Part shown: positions 29,001 through 40,246 of the stretch, one piece after another
Position numbering within the stretch: position 1 is the first letter of the stretch
How the letters are laid out: every line of letters starts with the position of its first letter
Translations under genes and position numbers: made by a program
The notes under the pieces: generated by a model
What the model was told of the DNA's origin: nothing
Databases searched by the model: none
Seen by the model: only the letters and a program-made list of their open reading frames with translations
NCBI GenBank assembly: GCA_963082875.1
Contig: OY720097.1
Location: 5,216,501 to 5,280,500, forward strand
Reading direction: 5' to 3'
DNA length: 64,000 nucleotides
From: Corella eumyota
Lineage: Eukaryota > Chordata > Ascidiacea > Phlebobranchia > Corellidae

Positions 29001-31058
29001 AAATATAGAATATAGGGCGTGTATTCCTATCCTTCTATTTTACCTTTTACCTTGGACTTAGTTTTGTATAAAAAATTCATAAGCAAGCAATTTAAATATT
29101 AATTCACTTGTCTAGCATATGGTTCAAATTGTTTTTTTTTAGTCATGATCTTAACAAACAAAGCACCACATTTAAATTTTCATTAAAAAAAAAAAATTGG
29201 TGTTTCAACTTTTACAGCAAGCAGAGGAAAAAACACCACATTTTTCTTAACACGACAACATTTTTTCCGTTTATTTGGTGTAAGCAACATAGTAATAACT
29301 GGAATAAGGGAAGCGGGTCAGCATACACATTGTTGTGTTGTTGTATCATATTTCAATGGACCCACATTAATCAAAGAATTTAATATGAGGCGTTTGGTTG
29401 TGAAACAAAAAGCGCGCAATAACAAATTGCGAAAACAGAATTGAAAAACAACATAATTTAAATAACAAATTTTGTAATAATATTTTTAATTAATAATAAC
29501 ATAAAAACAAATATATATATATAACTATAGCTATAGATAAATTATTGTATTAATTAATATATTTTTATATACATTGTTTATTGATGTGAAATGAGTTTAA
29601 TTTTAAATCGTAATATTTATTTTTAGCCTACAATATAATTTACAACAAAACAAATACGCCGTAAACCAATCCTTACGTAATACTAAGGGAAAATTGTCGT
29701 AGCTTTTACGACCTAGTTTTAGTTAGAGAAACAAGCGGGCAAAATTTCCAAGGACCATTAAAGCAACATCGTTATAAGCGACTATACACATATATGCGCG
29801 CTCGGAAGTCGGTGGGTTTAGTTTACATAAGCAAAAAATAGAAACTGCGATAGTTTAATTATGTGCACTGTACAGCAGGCAATACATGACGTAAGTAAGC
29901 CACAATTCCGTGCATAAACACATACTCTGGCCGAGCGATTCCGGTTTATGTATTAATAGAAGTAGCACACTATAATACCGTGGGTATAGGGACGAATGAA
30001 AACAATTTACTGCCCTAACATATTTTAAATTTGGTACATTTTAGCGTAAAAGCCTAACAAAAACTATAGCTTTTTGGATATTTAAAATATACTAAGACTA
30101 ATTAAACATTATTTTAGGTATTGACTATTTTAGTTAACTCCTAGTGTACTAAATACATTTGTAAGTAAAGTATATACTTAAGTGCTAACTTCTAATACAC
30201 AAAATAAAGCTCAACACATAAATCATGTAGCTATCCCTAACTTTAACTCTAAACAAAACCTTAAAAATCCCATAATGCATGCACTGCCATAGCTACATAA
30301 ACTGTCTGTCGTTAAAAATCGAACTGAAATATTAATCACTAAATCGAGCATCAAAATGGAAAAGTAATCAAGGTTATACATAATTGATATCATGAATCAT
30401 GCCACTAACCTTGCATATGGTAAAAACATAGATCCTTGTATAAAGACAGATCCAGACATGAGTAAATACCAGCAACGACAAGGGTCGTCTTTCCTATAAA
30501 ACGCAATTATATATTAAAAAAACATACAATGTAATGTAAATCTTTTCTTGTAACACATTTTTACGTAAATCTTAACTTAGTAGGTAAAATTATCTGGACC
30601 AAAAAAGGTGAATAATAGTTCTATATATTATAAATACAATAAGAAAGTACTACATTACAAAAATCACACCTGTAAAGTATTTCATTTGCCTTGTGAGTTT
30701 CAAACCTCACAAAAGAGCACATGCTCCGTAAGTTTTGTTCTTTCATGCTTGACAGTGCTTCGATATTGTTTAACCGGGAATAAATCACATTTAATTCCTG
30801 ACAAAAATGTAAATAGTTAGGTTTAAATTCAAGATGGCCAACATATTTATACACATACATAAAATTTATTATTGTTTTAACACAGTTGTGCTAATAAATA
30901 AATCTTCGTTCACAGACTTTTTAAGTTAGGCTTATGAAATACTTTTATATTATCTTTACAAAACTGTACAGAGTAAAAAATATTACCCTTTGATTACGCT
31001 TTTCGCCTGAAGTTCGCAGAGCGAATAAAAATTCATTGTCTAAGGTGCCCAGAGACAT
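202..31058 (-). CDS. RAPGEF2/6: PDZ-GEF family Rap guanine nucleotide exchange factor (32 coding exons, 3' end off window)
   Basis: The product activates Rap GTPases at membranes and junctions by GDP/GTP exchange (family knowledge). Exons, 5' to 3': 30987-31058, 30670-30797, 30410-30493, 16910-16985, 16106-16240, 15784-15894, 15484-15625, 15125-15261, 14714-14869, 14066-14218, 13420-13581, 12755-12934, 12243-12366, 12032-12148, 11770-11919, 10620-10704, 9382-9560, 8992-9143, 8684-8769, 7973-8081, 7297-7414, 6788-6938, 6264-6475, 5817-5940, 5385-5611, 4877-5077, 3066-3235, 2888-2960, 2429-2779, 2074-2246, 536-2000, 202-373. All junctions are GT-AG and phases agree, giving 1991 codons plus two bases. 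Domain order is that of RAPGEF2/6: partial cNBD (about 25-115), cNBD (250-385), RasGEF-N (399-512), PDZ (513-592), RA (731-846), RasGEF (850-1085), then a long low-complexity tail. The ATG at 31058 is followed by a short segment leading into the conserved ELNVIYSRL block. Exon calls rest on splice signals and family similarity, not transcripts. Confidence 0.95.
3642..3647 (-). promoter_or_regulatory. Candidate polyadenylation signal for the short Rap-GEF isoform
   Basis: The minus strand reads AATAAA here, about 145 bases after the stop codon of the alternative last exon at 3791-4647. AT-richness makes chance occurrences common, so this rests on position only. Confidence 0.35.
3684..3706. repeat. 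(AT)n microsatellite
   Basis: A pure run of alternating A and T of about 22 bases, in the 3' flank of the alternative Rap-GEF exon. Confidence 0.85.
3791..4647 (-). CDS. RAPGEF2/6: Probable alternative last exon of the Rap-GEF (Ser/Arg/Lys-rich tail, 285 codons)
   Basis: The intron between exons 26 and 27 holds an 857-bp same-strand open frame. It begins immediately after a strong pyrimidine tract and a TTCTGCAAG acceptor (exon start 4647). Exon 26 ends in phase 1, and splicing here gives [13 protein letters not shown] in frame up to a TGA at 3791. An AATAAA on the minus strand (3642-3647) lies about 145 bases past the stop. The encoded tail is basic and serine-rich, with segments such as [18 protein letters not shown] and [14 protein letters not shown] that look like kinase-target or membrane-binding sequence. 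I recognise no domain. The resulting protein would be about 1475 residues, close to vertebrate RAPGEF2. It could instead be a nested intronless gene starting at the ATG at 4675, but the phase match favours an alternative terminal exon. Confidence 0.65.
5385..11919 (-). CDS. RAPGEF2/6: Rap-GEF exons 15-25: RA domain and catalytic RasGEF (CDC25 homology) domain
   Basis: After a basic linker comes a serine-rich segment with the family signature [10 protein letters not shown] (SSSNPDLLQ in vertebrates). The Ras-association domain follows, from [13 protein letters not shown] to [20 protein letters not shown]. The catalytic domain runs from NFIEDLFHL through [71 protein letters not shown] and [15 protein letters not shown]. 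These include the helical-hairpin and switch-contact segments of CDC25 domains, so catalytic competence is likely. Exon 25 ([14 protein letters not shown] and MDKYMKEIV) matches the conserved post-catalytic helix. Introns here contain one MITE (8142-8654) and one hairpin (7698-7765). Confidence 0.95.
7698..7765. repeat. Near-perfect 21-bp hairpin with a 25-base loop, in a Rap-GEF intron
   Basis: TGACGTAGAAAGTACCA is followed 25 bases later by its exact reverse complement TGGTACTTTCTACGTCA. Pairing extends outward with one bulged base (TGTG against TCACA). It lies in the intron between exons 20 and 21. It may be the collapsed ends of a very short MITE or a transcribed stem-loop; no flanking target duplication is clear. 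Confidence 0.7.
8142..8654. mobile_element. 513-bp MITE with CAGGG..CCCTG ends, hAT-like
   Basis: The ends read CAGGGTACGAATTAAC and GTTATTTCGTTCCCTG, imperfect terminal inverted repeats of about 16 bp. The flanks share AAATC (8137-8141 and 8655-8659), a 5-bp target duplication. The interior repeats the motif GATTCGCTA several times, mostly near the right end, and has no coding capacity. CAGGG ends are common in hAT elements, which usually make 8-bp duplications, so the superfamily is uncertain. It ends 29 bp from the donor side of exon 19 (8684-8769). Confidence 0.65.
9561..11769 (-). other. Two ~1-kb Rap-GEF introns around exon 16; no gene seen
   Basis: The introns 9561-10619 and 10705-11769 are AT-rich single-copy-looking DNA. 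Short frames on either strand lack start context, domains or splice support. I saw no repeat with recognisable ends. Confidence 0.6.
12032..16985 (-). CDS. RAPGEF2/6: Rap-GEF exons 4-14: cNBD, RasGEF-N and PDZ domains
   Basis: An acidic linker ([15 protein letters not shown]) precedes the second cNBD, which reads [14 protein letters not shown] and [14 protein letters not shown]. The usual FGE...PRAA phosphate-binding cassette with its arginine is absent, as in other PDZ-GEFs that do not respond to cAMP. The RasGEF-N (REM) module follows with [13 protein letters not shown] and [14 protein letters not shown]. The PDZ domain is split over two exons: LGFEIIGG, the carboxylate-binding-loop side, at 12243-12366, and [13 protein letters not shown] at 12032-12148. 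Exons 5-10 of this block are the source of the duplicated exon set at 34785-40838. Confidence 0.95.
16986..30409 (-). other. 13.4-kb Rap-GEF intron 3; no coding gene supported
   Basis: This intron splits the N-terminal cNBD-like domain between exons 3 and 4. Its flanks join in phase (GCA AG|C TTT GGT). It is less extreme in AT content than the short introns and contains five exact TGACGTCA palindromes between 17983 and 24095, plus motifs of the AAGATGGCG type at about 21747 and, on the minus strand, about 25233. A moderately GC-rich patch around 21650-22110 could be an internal promoter or enhancer. A 150-codon stop-free stretch at 23083-23535 starts at GTG and has no recognisable domain. I see no RNA gene or intact mobile element. 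Confidence 0.6.
17983..24095. promoter_or_regulatory. Cluster of five perfect CRE/ATF palindromes (TGACGTCA) inside Rap-GEF intron 3
   Basis: Exact TGACGTCA octamers occur at 17983-17990, 21079-21086, 21700-21707, 22675-22682 and 24088-24095. At about 35% GC, fewer than 0.1 would be expected by chance in 6 kb. Proteins of the CREB/ATF class bind this palindrome (established). That they act on this gene is inference. Confidence 0.45.
30410..31058 (-). CDS. RAPGEF2/6: Rap-GEF exons 1-3: start codon and first half of N-terminal cNBD-like domain
   Basis: Three short exons hold the N-terminus. The ATG at 31058 begins [10 protein letters not shown] and ends at an AGG|GTAATA donor. Exon 2 carries [15 protein letters not shown], matching the DLEVIYSYLHGMEAL block of vertebrate RAPGEF2/6. 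Exon 3 carries [19 protein letters not shown], matching CWYILLSGSVF. Exon 4, 13.4 kb away, completes the domain with [13 protein letters not shown] and VILEPSEM. In the family this first cyclic-nucleotide-fold domain is degenerate and is not thought to bind cAMP. The context AAGACAAAATG suits initiation. I could not place the transcription start or any non-coding first exon upstream of 31058. Confidence 0.92.
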
Positions 31059-31737
31059 TTTGTCTTGGTATTAATATAACAAGCAATAATGTATTATCCA
31101 ATCTCCGATATAGACATTTTTAAATCTAATAAAAAATGAACCTATGTGCTTGGCCAACAGGCTATTTAATAAGCCATGTTGGCGTTTCTATTTACTTAAA
31201 AATTTTAATTCCAGTAATCAATGTAGCTTTTTTTCTCAAGTAGTTTCTGTATTTTAAATTTTAAAAATAAAAGTTACATAAAATGTTGAAATAAAAGATA
31301 GATTTGCAATAACCAATAGCATAAAACATGTGAACATTAACTGAATTTCAGTTGTCAAACTAAGTCTATAGAAAGACAGAAAATTTTATGTAATTATAAG
31401 AAATAAACAAATTGAGAAGCTCTATTAGCGTCATCCGCGGGCTTAAACCAGTAGTACTAAAATAAATGCAGAAAAGGAGGGAATTCACAAGAGAATATTA
31501 GAATATTAGGGTAAGGTAATAAAGAATTCGAACCTTTTCGCATCCCTAAACCTGGCGGACAACGCTAATACAGCTTCCAAATAGAAATACCCCACACCAC
31601 ACAATATTCAGATATTTTAACAGATAAACACTAACAAGTAATAAGTGCTTTAAGTGTTAAGTAAAAGATGAACTCCCCAATCGGTTTACAGTAACCTGTC
31701 TGTATTAACTAACCAATTAATATAAAAATATTCCAAT
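31059..31737 (-). promoter_or_regulatory. Rap-GEF 5' flank, presumed promoter/5' UTR
   Basis: This stretch separates the Rap-GEF start codon from the first A repeat. It has no open frame of note and no TATA box that stands out from the AT-rich background. Any promoter must lie here or beyond the accessory block; the duplication of 31738 onward means the natural upstream region may be cut short at about 680 bp. Confidence 0.4.
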
Positions 31738-32017
31738 TTAAAAAAAAAAATAAGTGTGCTTAAATCAATTTTTAAAATCAGGCATCTTGTCCTCTTCTTA
31801 CAAATAACTGTCTGACTGACTGCCAAACTGCGAATACTAACTTTGTAGAATATCGTCCTTCTATCAATATTTTGATTCTTCTTATTTAAGGTGAAGACGT
31901 TTTTAGATATAAAGATATCAACAGACAAACAATATTAGAAAAACACTCCAAACAACCAAAACAGACTGACATTTTACCAACTGTTTAGTTACAGGTTTTC
32001 TGATCCGCTCTACGTAA

Positions 32018-32097
32018 ATGGCGGAGCAGGCGGAGAAACCGGAGCAAACGGAATTCGGAATAATTATTTATGGTGACGTGTTCCGCGTCCCAATTTT
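32018..32097 (+). CDS. Possible first exon of an unrecognised plus-strand gene (copy A)
   Basis: ATG GCG GAG CAG opens a frame reading MAEQAEKPEQTEFG and then IIIYGDVFRVPIF, running up to a GTAAATAT donor-like site. In copy A' (46195 onward) the same frame is shorter by exactly 18 bp (six codons) and otherwise carries one replacement and one silent change. The length difference in multiples of three is suggestive. I found no second exon and no known domain. In both copies the rest of the gene appears absent. Confidence 0.25.
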
Positions 32098-33231
32098 TGT
32101 AAATATAAAATTTTTATTGCAAATAAAATTAAACAACAAGTATAGATTTATAAAAAATTATTTAAATTTTAACACATTTATCCTTTTTTGGTATCACATA
32201 TACATTTAATTTTAAATGGTTAAAATTAATTTTTAGATTTTTTAATCATCAAACAAGCTTTTGTTTTTCAATCAGTTTTAATCATTTTTTATTAGATTAT
32301 ACATTAGACAAAACTTTGAATGCCTAAAATTAATTTTTAATTTTAATAGATAAACCAGAATTTAAATATAATAAGCAAACAAACTTCTTTTTAAAAAAGT
32401 TTTTTAATTACTTATCTTTTAATATACATTAGACTAGATTTTAAATAATGGATATCAATCTTAGATTTTTAATAAATAAACAAGCACTAAAATGTATTAA
32501 ACAAACAAAATTGATTTTTACATAGCAACTAGTATTCACCGTAGAAAACAATTTCTTTTGTTGCCAATTGTTACCTCATTTTAGACCCAATAAAAAACCA
32601 AAGTATTTTTATTTAACGTATATCTATTTTGCTATGTATTTAATAAAGTTTAGCTATTTCTACTTATTCGAATTAAAAATCAAAAAATTGTTTTAATTGA
32701 ACTATTTTTAATGCGAGTCGGGGCTTAAATTTAAGATCTGATCGTTTATTAGCAAATTCTGTTTTTCGGTATCTAAAAATGTCTAAATACTTCTTTTAAT
32801 AGCTTTATGTCAACAATAAACGACAGAAAATAAATTAATAAACAATTTTTTTTTTTAAATAGTGCATTTATTTTATTTCATTACAAAAAAAATCGTAAAA
32901 TGTATTTAAAATATGATATTTCATGTTTTTTTGTGTGTTAGTTAAAGATATTATTATATAAATAAATTGTACAAGTTCCTCTCAAAGCTATCATACCAAA
33001 ATGAGGTTACCAACAGCTAAATGGAAAAATATTTGTGTGTGTAAAAAAGTGCAAATAATAAGTTGTATGTTGTCGTTTAAAAAGTGCATTTAAATAAATT
33101 GTATGTTGTTGTCTAAGCTGCTATGTTGTATGGGAACCTGTAAAATATAAAAATGAGGTTAATAAGAAAAGTAACTTAAACTTCAAAATGTTAACTTAAT
33201 TTTGATACATGCAAAAAATAAAATTAATTTT

Positions 33232-34243
33232 AGCTTGCCCTACCTAAAATCAAGCTCAGAAACAGCAGAAAATCTTTTTCTTTATCAAACCTTCTCCTTG
33301 TCTTGATCCTCTCCAACTTCCTCTTCGATAGTGGCCAGTACCATCCAGCGATCTGCATCCAGACTTTTCTTCTTCCTTCATCCCTGCAATAAAAAGAAAG
33401 TAAATTTTTATTCAATGACTGCGCTTTGCTTTCATTAATCACTTCATACAAAACACCAGAAATACCATTACTCGAACCAATCATATCAGGCAAACCACCA
33501 CTCGAACAAACCATTCCAGTCACACCATCTACAACTTCTGGTAACTCCCCAATCAAAGCATTGTCCAACAAGAGGCACACTGCATCCTCCTCAGCAACCT
33601 CCGTTAGTGCCGGACTCAAGAGGTCCTTCACGAAGACACCCACAGTCCCACCAAGTCCAACTCCCAAGCAACCTTCTCTACACTTTCACACATCAGTCCT
33701 CCCACACCCCCACTTAAACCAACCATACCATCCACGCCACCGCATAAACCAACAATACCAGACACACCACTACTCAAATCATCCAATCCAGACACACAAT
33801 CTACAACTTCCGGTAACTCCTTAATCAAGGCAATGTCCAACAATAGGCATCCTCTTCAGCAATCTCCGTTACTGCCTTACTTAAGAGATCCCTAATGAAG
33901 ACACAAACAGTGTCTTCCACCATTTTCTCTCCTGCAACAACTGTTAACGCCTTGCTTAAAGCATCATAGATGAGTACAGACGCAGCATTGTCCTCCAACT
34001 CTCGTCTCACTGAAGAGGTCCTCCACGAAGACACCAGCAGTGCCTTCCACGTCCAATTCCCAAGCGACCTCCTCTACCGCTCAACACATCACTTCTCCTA
34101 CCACTCTCTTCTCAACCTTACCACCTAACTCTGACACCACATCTATCTCAACCCTCTCTCTCACCCTCTTCGCAACTCTCTCCTCTCTAACCCCCTTCTC
34201 AACTACTCCTTCCAACTTCCCAACACACTCCTCGATTTTCTGT
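33232..34243 (-). pseudogene. Decayed helical acidic-protein gene fragment in copy A (possibly SAC3/GANP-like)
   Basis: The minus strand encodes repeated units of the form VFVxDLLSxALTEVAEEDA, VFIRDLLSKAVTEIAEEDA and ELPEVVDxVxG. It ends with a basic segment, RRKVWMQIAGWYWPLSKRKL. An acceptor after a pyrimidine tract precedes the EECVGKLEEIVEEG-like start. The frame is interrupted several times, and one 7-bp loss relative to the internal repeat is shared with copy A', so decay began before the duplication. The acidic helices followed by a basic helix remind me of the region after the SAC3 domain in MCM3AP/GANP proteins; this is a weak guess. Most A/A' differences I compared here change the amino acid, as expected for a dead gene. 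Confidence 0.45.
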
Positions 34244-36366
34244 TAAAAATAATTAATAGCTGGTTACGCGATTATAAGTTACTCTTTAAAATAAAGTTAG
34301 CCTATTGTAAAGTATATTGCTTAAACCTAAAATCAATTAAATTACAGATCAAATGACTTCCTAATAGACTTAGCTGCCCTAACTGGGTAAAAATTTACTA
34401 GCTCTAGGCTAGGAACTCAATTCTAGTGTCTCTTTTTGCCTTAAAAGTTAACCTTTTCAGGTCTACTACACTAAAGGCTATAGGCCTAGGATAATTTTTT
34501 GTACGCCAGCCTAACAATTATAAAAATAAGACTAACCCTCATGGAAACGAGAGAATACATCTCCTTAAACGACACTCTGCTCATGGTTCTCCTTTGAAAA
34601 AGGAGTCCTTTGACTCCTTTGAAAACGCGAATAAACTCGAAATTCAAAAAAGATTTGTAAAAAATTTCCGAAAAAATTCGCAAATTTCAGTTTCAGAGTT
34701 ACTTAGTTACGCATGGCAACGCATTTCAATTTTATTGCAAAACAATGCAATTTGACGTGTAATAATTTTAAACCAATTTCATTGCCTTTTTTCGCACCCC
34801 CGTCTAATTCTCTCTTTTTTTTCACCATAATAAGGTCACCAGTATAGGCTTTTTGGATATTTTCTTGACCTTGATGCAGAACCTCGTAGTATTCTTGTTG
34901 GTCAATGCAAAGAAACTAAAAAAAAATTGGAGTTAAATTTAGTGGAAAATTTGTAAAAATATTTTGAGGCAAACTCGTGAAAAAAAATTTTAAAAACATT
35001 ATTTGACAATATAAAAATTGTTAACATAATTTAGGCGGGAATCCAAAGTAAATATTGCTTGAAAAATTTAAAAAGGCATTAAATAGATTACAAAATTATG
35101 GGGCTAATTCGAAGTAATAGATTTTGCTGTATAAATATTTTTTGTTGACATTTTGATAAGAAATGCTGCTGGGTAAATATTCATAAGATAAGATTGCTAA
35201 TTACCCATGCCCAATTTAAAATATGTACATATCAAATACATGGAAAAATTTTGATTAAAAACAAGAAAAAAAACTTAAAATTAGATTTAGCACAAATTAC
35301 AGTAAAAACGTTTAAAAAATTAAAAAGCTAAAAAAAAACTTTAAATTGTTTTTACTTAAAAAAAATCAATCTACCTGGCAGTCATCGCAAGTAGTAACCA
35401 TTACTCCTTTATGTTTTTGTTTATCTAATGTTGAATTAACTCCAAAACTATCTCCCATTACCAGAATTTCTTCCTCATTGTTGTGAGTCACTTGAACTTG
35501 ACCATTGATGATTACAGACCAAGAATCAAGCTGTAAAAAAAAAATCTAAGTTTAAAAAAATAAATTTTTTGAAAAGATTTTTAAAAGATATTAAATAAAA
35601 ACTAAAATGGAGAAAAAAAATGTTTTAGTGCAAATGTTTTTCACTATATTAATTATACATTATTCGCCTTAAAATTACTCTATAACTTAGTATAAACTTA
35701 CTAATTCATTATCGTTTAACACAACAGTTGATTTAGTTTCAACCCAAGCAAACACCATTACTTTACACAATGCTCTTCTTATGGGTTCTGTCATGTTGGA
35801 AAATGCTCGCAAACTTTTGGTGAACTTAAGCAATATTTCTAAACAAAAACATTTTTATTATTCCAATTATGAAAAAGCTTAAAATACTGTATGAATAGAC
35901 TAATTACTGGTTCAAAACAAGGATTTATTATACTTAATACATGTACAGTGTAAAAAAAACTACTATTTTGATTTTTCAACAATTGCCTCTTAAAAAAATT
36001 TTTATTTTAGAAATTATTTTTTTTATATATTCAATTTAGTTTAAATAGTTTTTACCTAGATCATCCACATTTCTGTCGTTTATATCTTTTTTGAGGACAT
36101 CGATCACAAGATCTTTGATGTAGATGGAGGAGTTGGAATGAAGAGAAAGAGAGTCCCCATCCATGTCATTATCTTCTTCATAATCTTCGCCCTCATCCTA
36201 AAATAATAAATTTTAAAATTAAAATATATATATAAAAAAAATTAAAAAATTAATTTTCCTTATTTAGATAATTTTCCTTACAAATTCTGAAAAAATTAAT
36301 GAATTTTAGAGTCAAAATTTAATAAGTTTCCTTTTTTTTAATTTTTACTAAAAATAATTATTAACT

Positions 36367-36549
36367 TGCAGTAATCAAAGTTAAACGATTTTACAATATC
36401 GTGCTTCTTATTTTGTAACTTAAAGTAATGATGACAAAATGGAAGGAAGCGCACCAAAAGGCTACATAAAAAAGGAAAAAGGCAAAACGCACCGATACGC
36501 GTGCGCAATAAAACACACAAGCTTCGATAATAATAATGTTTACGCCACA
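36367..36549 (-). repeat. 3' LTR of the gypsy element
   Basis: 183 bp, TG...CA, differing at three positions from the partner at 40247-40429. Preceded on the minus strand by the polypurine tract at about 36550-36562. Confidence 0.93.
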
Positions 36550-39500
36550 TAATCCCCCCTCAGAAGCGTCGTAAATACACAAAAAAATAGCAATAACAGT
36601 TAAATCAAATAAAAATGTTTGTATTAGATCTTTTGGGGTCTACCACGACCAATATGTTTGGTTACTTGGATCGGCTGAGTGGGATCCGCGTGCACCGGTT
36701 TCAAACGATCCACCGAAACTATTTGTTTGTTGGCACCCATTTCTAATTCAAAAGTTTTTGGGCCACGTTTTAAAACTAAATACGGTCCTTGGTATGGTGC
36801 GGTAAGTGGCGGTCGATGTAAATCCTTACGAACGAAAACGTATTTGCAAGTCTTTAAGCTGGGGGGAAAATTTGTTTTCAGAATAGCGTGGCGCGACATC
36901 GGCTGAGGAACAAAATTATTTACTTTTTCTTTTAAATACTTGAGCGTCGTTTTTGCATCATTTGAATTTGGTTCATGCTTTATTAAATTCCCAGGAACGG
37001 AAAGTGGAGTGCCATAAACCAACTCGGCAGACGATATCTTTAGATCTTCTTTCGGCGCGGTTTGAATACCCAAAAGTACCCATCGAAGTTGTTCAATCCA
37101 GTTTGGACCCTCTAGCCGTGTCATTAGTGAACTTTTAAGGTGTCGATGAAACCTTTACACCAAACCGTTTGCTTGTGGTCTGAAGGCACACGTATGATGA
37201 ATTTGTATGCCAAGCGTCTCGTTCATATTTCTCCAGATACTTGAAGTAAATTGCGCTCCGCGATCACTAGACAGGTTGGTTGGTATACCAAAACGTGAAA
37301 TCCAATGGTATAAAAACATTTTCGCACAAGTTGCCGTTGTTGAATTTTTCATTGGAATATCTTCCGGCCACCTAGTAAAACGGTCAACAATGGTAAGAAG
37401 ATAAACATGGCCGTCGGAGGGCGGAAGTGGTCCTACAATGTCAATGTTTAAATCACTAAAACGATTCTGGGTTTCAGGATATCTAACCAATGGAGCGTGA
37501 ACATGCCTTTGTATCTTGGATTTTTGGCAAGATAAACACTGCCTTGTCCATATTCCCACGTCTTTATTAAGCCCATTCCAAACAAACTTTGAGCTTATTA
37601 ACTTCCGCGTTGTTCGTATAGATGGATGCGAAAGGTCGTGAATAATATGAAAAACTTTTTCACGCCACTTTAGAGGAACAATAGGGCGAGGCTTGCCGGT
37701 CGAAATGTCGCAAAGTATTGAAAAATCTTGTTTTTCAAATGTGACGTCGGCTACTTTAAGCTTCGTGTCGGCTGATCGATAACTTTGTACTTCTCGATCT
37801 AATTGGTCCGCAGCAAAAAGTTTATAGTCCATATCGATGGTTTGATTGACGTTGAATATATTGGCCCGTGACAAAGCATCTGCTACAACATTACTTTTTC
37901 CGCTGATGTGTTGGATGTCTGTAGAATATTCGGATATTGCAGATAAATGACGCTGTTGTCGACTGGACCAGGGATCAGAAGCTTTTGAAAAGGCGAAAAT
38001 AAGAGGTTTGTGGTCTGTATAAATTGTAAAAATTCTGCCTTGAAGAAAGTAACAATAATGACGCACCGCCAGATAAATTGCCAACAGTTCTCGGTCAAAT
38101 GTACTATATTTTTCCTCCGCCAGCCTCAAGTGTTTACTAAAAAATGCGAGGGGTTTCCGAGCGCCGTCGATAAATTGCTGTAAAACAGCACCTACTGCTT
38201 TTTGTGAAGCGTCCACAGTTAAAACAGTTTTAGCATTGGCTTGGGGATGATATAACATGGCACAATGCGCATGAGAAGCCTTTGCTTGGTCAAACGCGGA
38301 CTGAAACTGTGGATCCCAATTTAACCTTGATGGCTTGCCAGCTAACTGTTTATAAATTGGAGTCATAATACGAGCAGCATCTGGAATAAAATGGAAATAA
38401 AAGTTGATCATACCGGCAAACTCTTGAAGACCTTTAATAGTGTTTGGTGGTTGCAAATTTTGGATAGTTTTTACTTTGTCTGGCAAAGGAATAATTCCAT
38501 TCCGGCTCACTTGATGCCCCAAAAAATTAATTTGGGTCTTGCCAAATTGACATTTTTTAACATTAACAATTAAACCGTGACATGAAAGTTGTTTGGAAAG
38601 TTCTTGTAAATGCTTAAGGTGTTCAGTCTGCGATCTGCTGGCCACTAATATATCGTCCAGATAAACAAAAACGAATTTTAAGTGTTGGAAAATACTATCC
38701 ATAAGTCTTTGAAAGGCTTGAGCTGCGTTTTTCAAACCGAAAGGCATTCTTTTAAATTCAAAAAGTCCAAATGGCGTGATGACAGCTGTCTTCTGAATGT
38801 CTTCTGAAGCTGCTGGTACTTGATGATACCCTCTTATTAGGTCAATTTTTGAGAATACGCAACATCCATCTAATTGAGAGGTAAAATCTTGAAAATGTAG
38901 AATCGGATAACGATCCGGTTCCGTAACAGCATTTAGTCGACGATAATCGCCACACGGGCGCCAACCTCCTGTAGCTTTAGGAAGTAAATGGAGGGGGGTG
39001 ACCAAGGACTTGATGACCGTTGAATAATTCCTAAATTCAGCATTTTAGAAAACTCATGTTTTGCAATTTCTAATTTTTCTGGCGACAATCGTCGCGCTCG
39101 AGCATGCACCGGAGGGCCAGTTGTTGGGATGTAATGCTGGACTTTATGTTTGATAGTACCTTCATTAAAACGTGGTGTTGTTATATCAGGAAATTCTTTT
39201 ATCAACTTGTCATATGATGAATTTATTTGTGAGAAAGTTGGTTTTGAAATATTAAAAAGCTTCCGGCCTTTTAAATCTACAACCAAGGAATGTTCGCGAA
39301 TAAAGTCAGCACCTAATAATGGTCTCATGACATCAGCAATAACAAATTTCCATGCAAATGTGCCAGTAGGTAAGTGGACACGAATAATTTTTGAACCATA
39401 AGTTTGTATTTTTCCACCATTAGCAGCGATTAGAGGGTTTTCTTTGTTTTTCTTGTAGCGTTCATATCTTGTTGGTGGAATAACACTTATTTCGGCCCCA

Positions 39501-40246
39501 GAATCAACTAAGAATTTTATTTTAGATATTTTGTCGTCCAGGAAAAACAGGTTACTATGCTTGCCGGTTGCTGCTACAGACAACAACCGGCTTTCTAGTT
39601 TTCCGAATATTGACATGGTGGGATACATTTCTTAGCATTTTTGCCAAATCGACGATGGTAAAAACAAAGAATTTTTTTAGAATCAGTTTTAGATACCGCA
39701 TAAGAAGAAAAAGAAGAGGCGCATTTTGTTAGCAAGATTGCAACTGCACGTTGCGCAAGTTTACGCATTATCTTCAAAGTTACTGTCGGCTAAAACCACA
39801 CGCACGTCTTCAGGTAGAAGCTGCAAAAATATATGTTGAAAAAGGAAACAAGATTTGTGATTCCCTAAGAGAGCCAACATTTCGTCCATTAATTCAGAAG
39901 GTTTACGATCCCCTAAAGTAGGCATGTTTAGAATTCTCGACGCCCTTTCTTGTGGAGAAAGGCTAAATGTTCCGAGAAGACGCTGTTTGAGAGCGTCATA
40001 CTTTCCAGTGGTTGGCGGATCTTCCAGGAAATCAATAAGACGAAGTGCGGTGTCCTGGTCTAATGCAGACACAACGTATAAATATCTTGTTTGGTCGGTA
40101 ACAATATTTCGCAATTCAAACTGTGCTTCAGCTTGTTGGAACCAAACTCGAGGATGGGACGACCAAAAGTTTGGTAACTTAAGCGCAACGGCATTTTCTT
40201 CTTTCATTTTCTTAGAAATTACGTTTCTAAGCGTCGGGGTCACCAA

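Larger units (their letters stand above)
31738..34784. repeat. Direct repeat copy A (~3.05 kb), partner of 41120-48970
   Basis: From TAAGTGTGCTTAAATC to AATTTCATTG this segment matches A' at 41120-41182 plus 46058-48970 almost base for base, with scattered substitutions and small indels. It includes an AT-rich non-coding part (32200-33230) and the decayed gene fragment at 33232-34243. Its right end joins, without spacer, a copy of Rap-GEF exon 10, whereas the matching end of A' runs on into unrelated sequence. Confidence 0.9.
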
